The position numbers and the translations under genes are program-made. Below are positions 1-8,288 of a stretch of 64,000 nucleotides of DNA, piece by piece. The notes beneath the pieces were generated by a model, which was given only the letters and a program-made list of their open reading frames with translations, was not told the origin of the DNA and did no database searches. Position 1 is the first letter of the stretch. Each line of letters begins with the position of its first letter. The stretch comes from Cellulophaga sp. Hel_I_12. GTDB lineage: Bacteria > Bacteroidota > Bacteroidia > Flavobacteriales > Flavobacteriaceae. The stretch spans positions 1,364,001-1,428,000 of the forward strand of contig NZ_JUHB01000001.1 of the NCBI RefSeq assembly GCF_000799565.1, in the 5' to 3' direction.

Positions 1-2
1 TG

Positions 3-92
3 TTCCAATATGCACTGTTCAAATTCTGAAATAATGAAATCTATTTCTTCACTATCAATGTAATGGTGCAAAAAACGGGCATAGTATACCAC
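3..92 (-). pseudogene. Truncated unidentified CDS remnant at left edge
   Basis: The minus strand is open for 30 codons from 92 down to the window edge, with coding-like composition (reads VVYYARFLHHYIDSEEIDF then more acidic helix-like residues). An in-frame stop sits at 93-95, where the left end of the IS21 element begins, so the gene appears to have been cut by the insertion. The product is unknown. The pattern is loosely like the C-terminal region of a class V aminotransferase, but that is a weak guess. It continues beyond the window. Confidence 0.3.
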
Positions 93-133
93 CTACAGCG
101 GATTAAAGTGATCATAGTGGAGCGGGTGAAAGT

Positions 134-150
134 GAACCACTTGCGGCGGA
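134..150 (+). repeat. IS21 left inverted repeat
   Basis: GAACCACTTGCGGCGGA here is exactly reverse-complementary to 2565-2581. A second related motif (CGAAAGTGAACCACT) follows immediately, giving the multiple-site end organisation expected for IstA binding. Confidence 0.8.
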
Positions 151-217
151 CGAAAGTGAACCACTAAAAATCGATTCTATTTGTAAAGCTTTAAATATCT
201 TTTTATAAAAAGATATT

Positions 218-1762
218 ATGGCCAACAAACAAATAGAAATGCGAAAAATAAAACAGATTTTCAAACTTTACAGTGAAGGAGTCAGTAAGCGTCAAATAAG
301 CCTAATCACAGGGCTATCACGTAATACCATCACTAAATATATTGACTTTTTTAAGCGCTATGGGCTTACTAATTACGAAGTGTCTTCCATGACACTCGAG
401 GAGCTGAACAGACTTTTTAAAACCGACCAAAAAGGTAAGAGCCAACAACTATTGACTCTAGAAACATACTTTCCTTATTTCGACAAAGAACTGCGCAAAA
501 CGGGTGTAACCAAAGAGCTACTCTGGCAAGAGTATGCTTCCAAACATCCAGATGGTTACAAACTTTCCCAGTTTAGATATTGGTACCGGGAGTGGGCTAA
601 AGAAGTGTCTCCAGTGATGCATTTTACACACAAAGCTGGCGATAAACTTTTTATTGATTTTACAGGTAAGAAGCTTTCCATCGTAGACCGTTACACAGGT
701 GAGATACAAGATTTAGAAGTCTTTGTTTGTGTATTGGGAAGTAGCCAATATACGTATGTTGAGGCTTGTGAGAGCCAAAAGAAAGAAGACTTTATAGCTT
801 GTGTAGAAAATGCACTTTGGTTTTATGGCGGTGTACCACAAGCTTTAGTGCCCGATAACTTGAGGGCAGCAGTTACTAAAAGTAGTCGTTACGAACCGAA
901 AGTAAATGAGACTTTTATAGATTTTGCTGAGCATTATGAAACGGCAGTACTTCCAACTAGAGCCTACAGACCTAGAGATAAAGCCATCGTCGAAAATGCT
1001 GTACGTATCATATATACACGTGTCTTTGCGCCATTGCGTAACCAAACGATCCATACTAAAGCTGCACTGAATAAGGCTATATTAGAACTTCTTAAAACCC
1101 ATAACAGCACCTCTTTTAGGGGGCGTGAATATTCTCGCTATTCGTTATTTGAAGAGATTGAAAAGCATCAGCTCAGACCATTGCCAGCAAAACGCTATGA
1201 GATTAAACGCTACGCTAATGCAACGGTTCATAAAAACAGCCATATTTATTTTAGTAAGGACAAACACTATTATAGTCTGCCCTATCAGCATATAGGCAAG
1301 CGTATCAAAATGGTTTACTCAGATAGCGCAGTAGAGATTTACTACCAGCAGGAACTGCTTACGGTACATCCAAGAAACAAGCAAAAATATGGGTATAGCA
1401 CGATAAAGGAACACATGCCTTCCCATCACCGCTTTATCAGCGAGTGGAGCAGTGAAAAATTCATTACCTGGGCAGAGCAAGTTGGTAATAATTGTAAGGT
1501 GTTAATCATTAACATATTAGAAAAGAAACAACACCCTGAGCAATCCTACAAATCGTGTTTAGGCATATTGCACCTTACTAAAAAGGTAGGCAATACACGG
1601 CTAGATAATGCCTGTAAGCGAGCATTAGACTATGGAGCGCATAACTACAATATTGTAGAGCGTATCCTTAAAAACGGCTGGGACACTTTAGATGAAGATA
1701 TCGAAGATCAACCAGATATCCCAAACCATAGCAATATTAGAGGGAGCCATTATTACAAATAA
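218..1762 (+). CDS. istA: IS21-family transposase IstA
   Basis: This is the 514-aa DDE transposase of IS21 elements, which binds the IS ends and catalyses strand transfer. The N-terminus holds a helix-turn-helix (about residues 17-45, GVSKRQISLITGLSRNTIT). The rve-type catalytic core shows D147 (in FIDFTGKK), D213 (in VPDN) and E259 (in IVENAVR), a complete DDE triad. The C-terminal part is basic and DNA-binding-like. Its length is normal for the family. istB begins 16 bp after the stop. Nothing suggests decay. Confidence 0.93.
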   Translation: MANKQIEMRKIKQIFKLYSEGVSKRQISLITGLSRNTITKYIDFFKRYGLTNYEVSSMTLEELNRLFKTDQKGKSQQLLTLETYFPYFDKELRKTGVTKELLWQEYASKHPDGYKLSQFRYWYREWAKEVSPVMHFTHKAGDKLFIDFTGKKLSIVDRYTGEIQDLEVFVCVLGSSQYTYVEACESQKKEDFIACVENALWFYGGVPQALVPDNLRAAVTKSSRYEPKVNETFIDFAEHYETAVLPTRAYRPRDKAIVENAVRIIYTRVFAPLRNQTIHTKAALNKAILELLKTHNSTSFRGREYSRYSLFEEIEKHQLRPLPAKRYEIKRYANATVHKNSHIYFSKDKHYYSLPYQHIGKRIKMVYSDSAVEIYYQQELLTVHPRNKQKYGYSTIKEHMPSHHRFISEWSSEKFITWAEQVGNNCKVLIINILEKKQHPEQSYKSCLGILHLTKKVGNTRLDNACKRALDYGAHNYNIVERILKNGWDTLDEDIEDQPDIPNHSNIRGSHYYK

Positions 1763-1778
1763 ATTTAAACCAAAAACA

Positions 1779-2510
1779 ATGAATAAACAGACATTAGAAC
1801 ACATGAAACAACTAAGGCTATACGGCATGTACAGAGCCTTTGACAGCAGTTTATCACCACAAAGTATAAACTACACAAATGATGAACTCATCGCATATCT
1901 GCTCCAAAGCGAATGGGATGACCGCCAAAACAGAAAGATAGAACGGTTAACAAAAGCGGCACGTTTTAGATATAGTGCTGTTATGGAAGCTATCGATTTT
2001 GATGCTTCAAGACAGCTAGATAAAAATCAAATACAACGCTTTGCTAGCTGTGAGTTTATAAAGCAAAAACAGAATATCCTTATCACAGGAAGTACAGGTG
2101 CTGGAAAAAGCTATATAGCATCAGCTATTGGTCATCAGGCGTGTTCATTGGGATATAAAGTCATGTATTATAACACGAATAAACTTTTTACCATGCTTAA
2201 AACATCAAAAGCAGATGGCTCTTATTTAAAACAAATCAATAAACTAGAAAAACAAGACCTACTGATTATAGATGACTTTGGACTCAAAGCTTTAGATGCT
2301 ATAAATAGGCACTCTTTTATGGAAATTATTGAAGATAGACACGGAGAACACAGTATTATTATAGCTTCACAATTACCAGTAGAAGCATGGCATGAAATTA
2401 TAGGAGAACAAACCATCGCAGATGCCATTTTAGACCGCCTTGTACATAATGCACACAGAATACATATTAAAGGAGAATCGATGCGTAAAAAAATGAAAAA
2501 TAAAGACTAA
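1779..2510 (+). CDS. istB: IS21-family ATPase helper IstB
   Basis: This 243-aa AAA+ ATPase is the transposition helper of IS21 and is related to DnaC. The Walker A motif is GSTGAGKS and the Walker B motif is LLIIDDFG. I chose the ATG at 1779 (MNKQTLEHMKQ) rather than an upstream in-frame ATG at 1692 inside istA, because IstB proteins begin at this point and the resulting length fits the family. Translation probably depends on istA read-through by the same ribosomes or transcript. Confidence 0.92.
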   Translation: MNKQTLEHMKQLRLYGMYRAFDSSLSPQSINYTNDELIAYLLQSEWDDRQNRKIERLTKAARFRYSAVMEAIDFDASRQLDKNQIQRFASCEFIKQKQNILITGSTGAGKSYIASAIGHQACSLGYKVMYYNTNKLFTMLKTSKADGSYLKQINKLEKQDLLIIDDFGLKALDAINRHSFMEIIEDRHGEHSIIIASQLPVEAWHEIIGEQTIADAILDRLVHNAHRIHIKGESMRKKMKNKD

Positions 2511-2564
2511 ATTTAACCACAAATGAATCGATTTTGAGCACTTACTTTGCTATGCTCACTTTCA

Positions 2565-2581
2565 TCCGCCGCAAGTGGTTC
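2565..2581 (-). repeat. IS21 right inverted repeat
   Basis: Reverse complement of the left repeat at 134-150, 17 of 17 bases. It marks the right end of the element, about 55 bp after the istB stop. Confidence 0.8.
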
Positions 2582-2589
2582 AATTTGAC

Positions 2590-2664
2590 CGCCCTATCCA
2601 ACCAGAACCTGAAAAGGTTATAAGAGAGGTTAAATATGTTGAACGACTTTCTTTGGGTAAATAA
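2590..2664 (+). pseudogene. C-terminal remnant of an unidentified gene next to IS21
   Basis: Directly after the IS right end, one plus-strand frame reads as charged, coding-like sequence (RPIQPEPEKVIREVKYVE and a few more residues) and then stops at 2662-2664. It has no start of its own. It is most simply the 3-prime end of a gene cut by the insertion or by a rearrangement. Its strand is opposite to the remnant left of the IS, so the two ends are not one interrupted gene. Product unknown. Confidence 0.3.
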
Positions 2665-3130
2665 GGTTAAAAGATTTAATTAAAATTTATGCGTAAAATT
2701 ACCCCAAAAACAATTTATAGGTTTGTTTGGTAGATGTTGGGGCTTGCGACGTTACACTCGCTAACTTTATTTTAAAGTTCATTGATGGTAATGTGATATA
2801 ATCCATAAATTATTTTTAGCAAAGATTTGGCAATAAAACCTATTTACTGCCAAATCTTTGAAATGTTTTATAATCAAACAATGGCGAAAATGAACTAAAT
2901 TCACCCTTGATTATGCAAAGGTAAATAGTACCTTTTTTATATATTTATTCACATCGGCACGTGACATTCAATCGCCATTTAGGCTAACATTTTAAAAAGA
3001 CGAAGATTGCCCAACGCTTGAATCCAGCAACTTTAAATCTTCGCCTTTTTAAAACGCTACTTTCGGGGAAAATTTGCCAAGTATTGACAAATTTTGACAG
3101 TTTTCGCGTGTCCGCTGAGACTTAATTTTT
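2665..3130. other. Non-coding stretch between IS remnant and hip locus
   Basis: No convincing ORF in either strand. The main structure is the long inverted repeat at 2990-3054, listed separately. The rest is AT-rich with scattered stops; some of it may be decayed coding sequence, but I cannot support any product. Confidence 0.5.
2990..3054. terminator. Long near-perfect inverted repeat, terminator-like
   Basis: Arms 2990-3008 and 3036-3054 pair over 19 positions with one A/C mismatch around a 27-nt loop. The outer part of the stem is A/T (TTTTAAAAAG), the inner part CGAAGATT, so either strand would give a hairpin ending in U-rich sequence. It could be a bidirectional terminator that served a lost gene, or a structured mobile-element end. 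No intact gene reads into it from the left. Confidence 0.45.
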
Positions 3131-3228
3131 TATACCTTTTAAGGTATAATTTATTCTATAAACAAAATAATATACCCAAAAAGGTATAGTTTTTAAATAT
3201 TTTATTAACTTGCACCCATATGGGTATA
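3131..3228. promoter_or_regulatory. Three HipB-type operators at 40-bp spacing
   Basis: Two perfect 18-bp palindromes, TATACC-N6-GGTATA, lie at 3131-3148 and 3171-3188. A third, degenerate site with the same N6 spacing (TGCACC-N6-GGTATA) lies at 3211-3228. Starts are exactly 40 bp apart, about four helical turns, so bound dimers would face the same side. The third site overlaps the hipB start and a possible -7 box (TAACTTGC, 3206-3213). This is the architecture expected for HipB autorepression; the binding itself is inferred. Confidence 0.75.
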
Positions 3229-3474
3229 TTAATGAAAGATTGGAATCGACATAATGCTATAGCTGATTTCGTTAGAACAAACAGAAAAGCAAGTAAAATG
3301 ACACAGACAGAGTTATCAGACTTGACTGGCGTTGGACTTCGCTTTGTGCGCGACCTTGAACAAGGAAAACCAAATTTAATGACCGATAAAGTGAATCAAG
3401 TATTGCTCTTTTTTGGTCATCAATTAACACCAACACCTATAAGCGATGAGACAAGGAGAAATTTGGGTGCATAA
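3220..3474 (+). CDS. hipB: HipB-like antitoxin/repressor (XRE HTH)
   Basis: Small 84-aa protein with an XRE/lambda-repressor-like HTH (MTQTELSDLTGVGLRFVRDLE, with the usual EQGKPN turn). It is the expected DNA-binding component of a hip toxin-antitoxin locus and should repress its own promoter through the palindromes just upstream. A second in-frame ATG at 3232 (MKDWNRH) is a plausible alternative start, since the ATG at 3220 lies inside the third operator. The 3-prime end overlaps the next gene by 29 bp, implying coupled translation. Confidence 0.85.
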   Translation: MGILMKDWNRHNAIADFVRTNRKASKMTQTELSDLTGVGLRFVRDLEQGKPNLMTDKVNQVLLFFGHQLTPTPISDETRRNLGA

Positions 3475-3763
3475 TCAAAAAGCAGGAATGCTTATTGAAA
3501 ATGATGAAGGTTATCTATTTCAATATGATAAAGCATATTTGGCATTGAAAAATGCTACACCTGTATCCTTAACATTTCCGTTACAGGAAGCACCCTTTAC
3601 ATCAGATAATTTATTTCCTTTTTTTGATGGATTAATTCCAGAAGGGTGGTTGTTAGATATCGCACAAAAAAACTGGAAACTTAACCCAAGAGATCGTATG
3701 GGATTATTACTAACCACCTGCCGTGATTGCATAGGTAACATAAGTATTATAGAACATGAGTAG
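3446..3763 (+). CDS. hipS: HipS-like protein (HipA N-terminal subdomain as a separate gene)
   Basis: The 105 residues correspond to the N-terminal subdomain of HipA kinases (couple_hipA family): GEIWVHNQKAGML at the start, then PFFDGLIPEGW and a final GNISI. In single-chain HipA this region is fused to the kinase; in HipBST systems it is a separate protein that acts as the antitoxin for the HipT kinase. Here it lies between hipB and the kinase and overlaps both reading frames (29 bp and 8 bp). Calling it the antitoxin is by analogy with E. coli HipBST. Confidence 0.8.
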   Translation: MRQGEIWVHNQKAGMLIENDEGYLFQYDKAYLALKNATPVSLTFPLQEAPFTSDNLFPFFDGLIPEGWLLDIAQKNWKLNPRDRMGLLLTTCRDCIGNISIIEHE

Positions 3764-4715
3764 TTGTTTAGCTTGTCATAAACCATTAGCATCAGGAGAC
3801 AATCAGTATCACCCTGCTTGTCTTGATCGTTTTTGGGAAAGTGACACACCTGTATTTCAATTAGATTATGATATATCACAAATAAATGAGCTTGCTGAAG
3901 AAAACGTTGCACAGCGTATTATAGTAACGGGTGTACAGCCAAAATTGTCAATGGGCTTTACAAAAACTGCAACTGAAGAGCGTTTAACCATAGTTGGTGC
4001 TTTAAACGGAAGATATATTTTAAAACCACCTTATTCTGCTTATCCACAAATGCCAGAACTAGAAGCTTTGTGTATGCTAATGACCCAAGCTTGTGGCATT
4101 GAAACCGTTCCTTTTTTATTACTGCCTTTAAAAGGTGGAGAGTTGGCTTACATAACGAGACGTATAGATCGTAATGCGCAAGGCGATAAGTTCGCTATGG
4201 AAGATGCATGTCAATTTAATGAGCGACTAACAGAGCATAAGTATAGAGGGTCTTACGAGCAAATTGCCAAAGGGATAATCGCCTACTCTAAAAACCCCAT
4301 AAAGGATGTTGTTCATTTTTATGAACAAGTAATTGTGTCTTTCTTAATGGGAAATAATGATATGCATTTAAAGAATTTTTCGCTTATAGCGAAAGCGTCC
4401 AACGCATACGAACTCACACCAGCATACGATATGATTTCAGCACAATTATTATTACCAGACGATTTAGAAGATTTAGCATTGAATCTTAATGGAAAGAAGC
4501 GAAAGTTAAAACGAGGAGATTTTAATGAAGCCATGTTAAAAGCGCATATACCAGAAAAAGCGATTGAAAATCTTTGGAAACGTATTGAAAAAGGGATGCA
4601 GGAATGGTCAGGATTAATTGATCACAGCTTTCTTTCTGAAGAACGAAAAGAGAGTTTTAAAAAATTAATAAATAATAAAACAACTCAACTAACAATTGAA
4701 GTTGTCAAAAATTAA
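3756..4715 (+). CDS. hipT: HipT-like serine/threonine kinase toxin
   Basis: This 319-aa HipA-C-type kinase lacks the N-terminal subdomain found in full HipA. Visible motifs are the ATP-loop-like region TGVQPKLS (58-65), YILKPP (87-92), the catalytic loop GNNDMHLKNFS (199-209, with D202, H204, K206, N207) and the metal-binding LTPAYDM (D225). The N-terminus has a C4-x2-C7...H19-x2-C22 arrangement, perhaps a small zinc site. HipA/HipT kinases phosphorylate aminoacyl-tRNA synthetases, GltX or TrpS in known cases; the target here is unknown. It overlaps hipS by 8 bp. All key kinase residues are present, so it should be active. Confidence 0.85.
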   Translation: MSSCLACHKPLASGDNQYHPACLDRFWESDTPVFQLDYDISQINELAEENVAQRIIVTGVQPKLSMGFTKTATEERLTIVGALNGRYILKPPYSAYPQMPELEALCMLMTQACGIETVPFLLLPLKGGELAYITRRIDRNAQGDKFAMEDACQFNERLTEHKYRGSYEQIAKGIIAYSKNPIKDVVHFYEQVIVSFLMGNNDMHLKNFSLIAKASNAYELTPAYDMISAQLLLPDDLEDLALNLNGKKRKLKRGDFNEAMLKAHIPEKAIENLWKRIEKGMQEWSGLIDHSFLSEERKESFKKLINNKTTQLTIEVVKN

Positions 4716-4728
4716 TTTAGAATAAAAA

Positions 4729-5730
4729 ATGGCAAATAGCAAACACGCGCATTTAAGATATAATATTCTAGATTATTGCTTTCGTAATAAGTCTTATGGT
4801 TTTGAGGAATTATTAAGAATTCTAAATGAAGGTATTACAGAGTTATATCCTGGTGAAGAAATTTCAGAAAGAACTTTGCGCGAAGACATTAAAGTTTTCA
4901 GAGATAAGAAAGAAGGATTTGGGGCACCACTTAAAGAAGGAATGAGAACTTATAAGTACTCAGATACTAATTTCTCTATTGCACAGCGACCTTTACAGAA
5001 ATATGAACAATATTTAATTGAAGCTGCACAACAACTTTTATCTAGATTTGAGAATCATCCAAAGTATAATAAACTGGCAGAAGCTTTAATTAAGTTTCAA
5101 GACGAAGAAGAACAAGAAAACGATGCATCTAGAATCTTGTTTTATGACCATAACGAAGAATATAAAGGCATAAAATTCCTAAAACCATTATATCTAGCAA
5201 TCAAGAAACAGCAAGTGCTACAAATAAACTATCAGGGATTTAAAGACGAATCTTCTTCAATGTTTGAGTTTCATCCTCACATATTGAAACAATACAATAG
5301 AAGATGGTTTGTTTTTGGCTTGAATAAAACTAGAGAGATTAAAGAATGGAGTATTCCATTAGATGAAAGACTTATAGGTTTTGAAACACTTGAAGATGTC
5401 AATTATTTAGATTCAAACAAAGATTGGGAAACCTTTTTCAGAACAATGGTTGGTGTAGTAAGACCTAAAGAAGCACAAATAGAAAAAGTTGTTCTACGAT
5501 TCCATAATGGAAGAGAAAATTATTTTAAAACAAAACCATTTCAACCAGATTACGAAGAGTTTTTTGAAAAAGAAAAACAAGATCAAGTTTGGTTTGAGAC
5601 AATAATAAATAAAGAATTAGTACAACAGTTATTGTCATATGGTCAAGATTTAGAGGTGCTAGAGCCAGAGCTATTAAAAAAGCAAATGAGAGAACATTCA
5701 AATACAATGCAACAGTTTTATAAAGACTAA
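4729..5730 (+). CDS. WYL-domain transcriptional regulator
   Basis: 333 aa. The N-terminal winged-helix-like region (residues about 5-80, with ISERTLREDIKVFRD) is followed by a linker and a WYL core around 155-235 (IKKQQVLQINYQG, FHPHILKQYNRRWFVFG). WYL regulators such as BrxR and CapW commonly control phage-defence loci and respond to ligands, probably nucleic acids or nucleotides. It starts only 13 bp after hipT and lies 69 bp before the methylase/kinase fusion gene, so it may be co-transcribed with either. It is the obvious candidate regulator for the restriction operon downstream; this is inference. Confidence 0.85.
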   Translation: MANSKHAHLRYNILDYCFRNKSYGFEELLRILNEGITELYPGEEISERTLREDIKVFRDKKEGFGAPLKEGMRTYKYSDTNFSIAQRPLQKYEQYLIEAAQQLLSRFENHPKYNKLAEALIKFQDEEEQENDASRILFYDHNEEYKGIKFLKPLYLAIKKQQVLQINYQGFKDESSSMFEFHPHILKQYNRRWFVFGLNKTREIKEWSIPLDERLIGFETLEDVNYLDSNKDWETFFRTMVGVVRPKEAQIEKVVLRFHNGRENYFKTKPFQPDYEEFFEKEKQDQVWFETIINKELVQQLLSYGQDLEVLEPELLKKQMREHSNTMQQFYKD

Positions 5731-5799
5731 CTGTGCGGATACTCTGCGTAGTTAAGTGATTAATTTGTAGAGTAAAATTAAAAAAGAGATACTATAATT

Positions 5800-8283
5800 A
5801 TGACCCTACACGAAGCTATAGAACAAGTACTGCAGAATGCAGAAAAGCCTCTTTTATCGAGAGATATAGCTGATATCATAAATGATCTAACCCTTTACAT
5901 TCGTAAGGACGGGCTTCCAGTATCTGCTTCACAAGTAACAACAAGAGCCAATAATTACTCTAAACTCTTTACAAGAGAAGCGGGTAAAATTAAATTAGTA
6001 AAAGATGATATTGTTAGCTTAAAATTTCAACATTACAGAAATTTATTAGTTCATCAATCAGATTTTAACAGAATGGCTGGTAAAACAGGCAGCATCAATT
6101 TACTTATTCAAGCACTTGAAGAACTATTGCATGAAGATAATTACAAGTTTTCTTATAATTCAGTGTCAGAGCCAAATTTTAGTTATGCTGATAGGAACAG
6201 TCAACCAAGAGAAAAACTACTTGTAGCGTACAAATTATGTGATTGGTTTTTTAAGCAGTCTAGTAAGTATTCATTAAGATTAAATGATAGGTTAATTACA
6301 GTCCTATCGGGTTTTAAATGGTTCGCAAATAATGATAATTTAATTGAAACTTATTTTGAAGGATACAATGATTTCCTTTTAAAAATTGCAGCCGATAACA
6401 AAGGGGCTACGTTTTCAATTAAAAGTAAGTATAATCCAAACTTTTTTAATGAGTATGAGCACGACAATCAAATCAACAGAATAATTTCAAAATTAATTGA
6501 CCAAGGTAATTTTGCCTACATGATGTCCCAAACAACAACTACAGGTATTTTTATTCCACCATTTAGTAGAAGTGCGGCCAGAAATTCAAGAGGGGAGTTT
6601 GATCATATTTTATCAAAATTACAGAATAATCATTACGAGTTAGATAAAGCTATACTAATTGTACCGTCAGGTGTTTTAAGCAGTCAAGCATCATTTAATA
6701 AGGAGGCTAGAGAGCAAATTATAAACTCGGGTGCTTTAGAAACTGTTATTTCATTTCCTAACGGCATGTTCGAAAATACGGCTATTAATGTATCCATGCT
6801 TATTTTTGATTTTAACAATAGAGATAATAAAGTATTCTTTTTAGATGCCTCAAATATATTAAAGGAGGATATGTCAGAGATGGTTAGAACTATAAATAAT
6901 AAAAAATCACTTCGAGATATCTCCAGAACTATAACTTATCAAGACCTCTTTCATTACGATTTAAACCCAAAGAGATATGTAGTTAATATTGATGATATAG
7001 AAGTCAAGCCTGGCCATCAGTTATATCCTATTGGGCAACTAATAGTAGAGCGAAAATACGGTGCAATGTTCCGAAATAAAAATAGTTTATATGTAGGAGG
7101 GGAATATAAGTTGATTAAAATGGGAGATATAGACAAAAATGATCTCTATTTCGAAACAAAAGAGAATATGCTCGGTATTGATCACGACGAAATTCAAAAT
7201 GTAGATAAGCATTTAATAAGAGGTGGTGTAGTATTGAGTGCATTTCATAAAAAAATCAAGGCATCGGTTTTGCCAAACGATACGTCCTTTGCATTGGGAC
7301 AAAACTTGTATTGGCTTAAATTTAAAGAAGATGAAGTTTTAGATGAATATGTAGCCAGAGAATTAACACAATCGTATGTTACAAAACAAGTAGAATATTA
7401 TTCCAAAGGAGCCACAATTGCCAGATTGAATATTAGGGATTTAATGGAGATTAATATTCAGGTTCCTAGTTTGGAAGAGCAAAAGAACATCCTCTTTAAA
7501 GAATTCAGAAAATCAGAAAAGGCAGTTCATGGTGAGGGTATAACTAACAAGGAACAAGATTTCATAAAAACGCTTAAACACACGCTCAAACAACCGTTAT
7601 CTGGATTGAGCAATGATTTCTCATCATTAAAATCGTTTTTAAAAGAGAAAACAAAGACGAAAGAGTCAATTGAGAACACTGAAACAATTGTACCTGTTTT
7701 TGATACAGATACACCAGAACAGATAAAAATTCATACACTTAAAAATACACTCGATAGAATGGAGCGTGCGGTTACAGATATGGATTATATTCTAGAACAG
7801 GCAATCAAAATCATTTCTATTTCAGAACCTGCAAAGGAAAGTATCGAGCTGAAAAAGTTTTTGCAAAACATTGCATCAGAATATACAAAAATTCAGTTTA
7901 AAGTTACAGGTAAAGAAATAGAGTTTTTGGCAGACCGAAAGCAATTAAGGATCCTCATCCACAATTTCATCAGTAATGCAAACAAGCATGGGTTTCAGAA
8001 AAGTTCGGAAAAGCCAACAATATGGTTGGAGATAAAGCCTAAAGATGCGATTTCATTTCAACTGTCAATTCGTAATAACGGAGTACCATTACCACCAGAA
8101 TTTACCATTCAAGATTTCTTGGCAAAAGGAAGCTCAATTCGATCAGATGTAGGTAGTGGCTTTGGTGGCTTTTTAATTGGTTTAATACTAAAAAAGCACA
8201 AAGGACAAGTAGAACTTATAAAAAATGAAGGCTTTGGAATATTGCCACATAACGTAGAATTTTTAATATCCCTACCAAAATAA
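5800..8283 (+). CDS. HARE-HTH / pseudo-N6-methylase / specificity-like domain / histidine kinase fusion
   Basis: 827 aa, four parts. (1) Residues 1-67: HARE-HTH-like winged helix. (2) About 70-400: resembles the HsdM N6-adenine methylase fold (VPSGVLSSQASF, ISFPNGMFENTAINVSMLIF), but no DPxxGTG motif I is visible and the catalytic NPPF is replaced by IPPF at 252-255, so it is probably inactive. (3) About 405-570: like an HsdS target-recognition domain (KLIKMGDI, STYSKGAT-like turn YYSKGATIARLN, IQVPSLEEQ). (4) About 585-827: histidine kinase with H-box H594 (KHTLKQPL), N-box N722/N726 (HNFISNANKH), G1 NNG (759-761) and G2 GSGFGG (785-790). No signal peptide or membrane segment, so cytosolic. 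The receiver gene starts 5 bp downstream. I infer a kinase that reads DNA or its methylation state. Confidence 0.8.
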   Translation: MTLHEAIEQVLQNAEKPLLSRDIADIINDLTLYIRKDGLPVSASQVTTRANNYSKLFTREAGKIKLVKDDIVSLKFQHYRNLLVHQSDFNRMAGKTGSINLLIQALEELLHEDNYKFSYNSVSEPNFSYADRNSQPREKLLVAYKLCDWFFKQSSKYSLRLNDRLITVLSGFKWFANNDNLIETYFEGYNDFLLKIAADNKGATFSIKSKYNPNFFNEYEHDNQINRIISKLIDQGNFAYMMSQTTTTGIFIPPFSRSAARNSRGEFDHILSKLQNNHYELDKAILIVPSGVLSSQASFNKEAREQIINSGALETVISFPNGMFENTAINVSMLIFDFNNRDNKVFFLDASNILKEDMSEMVRTINNKKSLRDISRTITYQDLFHYDLNPKRYVVNIDDIEVKPGHQLYPIGQLIVERKYGAMFRNKNSLYVGGEYKLIKMGDIDKNDLYFETKENMLGIDHDEIQNVDKHLIRGGVVLSAFHKKIKASVLPNDTSFALGQNLYWLKFKEDEVLDEYVARELTQSYVTKQVEYYSKGATIARLNIRDLMEINIQVPSLEEQKNILFKEFRKSEKAVHGEGITNKEQDFIKTLKHTLKQPLSGLSNDFSSLKSFLKEKTKTKESIENTETIVPVFDTDTPEQIKIHTLKNTLDRMERAVTDMDYILEQAIKIISISEPAKESIELKKFLQNIASEYTKIQFKVTGKEIEFLADRKQLRILIHNFISNANKHGFQKSSEKPTIWLEIKPKDAISFQLSIRNNGVPLPPEFTIQDFLAKGSSIRSDVGSGFGGFLIGLILKKHKGQVELIKNEGFGILPHNVEFLISLPK

Positions 8284-8288
8284 TTAAT

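Larger units (their letters stand above)
93..2590 (+). mobile_element. IS21-family insertion sequence
   Basis: The element carries the IS21 pair istA and istB in order on the same strand. It is bounded by a perfect 17-bp inverted repeat (134-150 and 2565-2581). As is typical of IS21, the left end holds several direct repeats of a transposase-binding-like motif, ending near 110, 134 and 158 around AAAGTGA(A/T). The exact tips are uncertain by about 30 bp and I could not identify a target-site duplication. Different remnants flank it on opposite strands, so it may sit at a rearranged junction. Both genes are intact, so it could be mobile. Confidence 0.85.
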
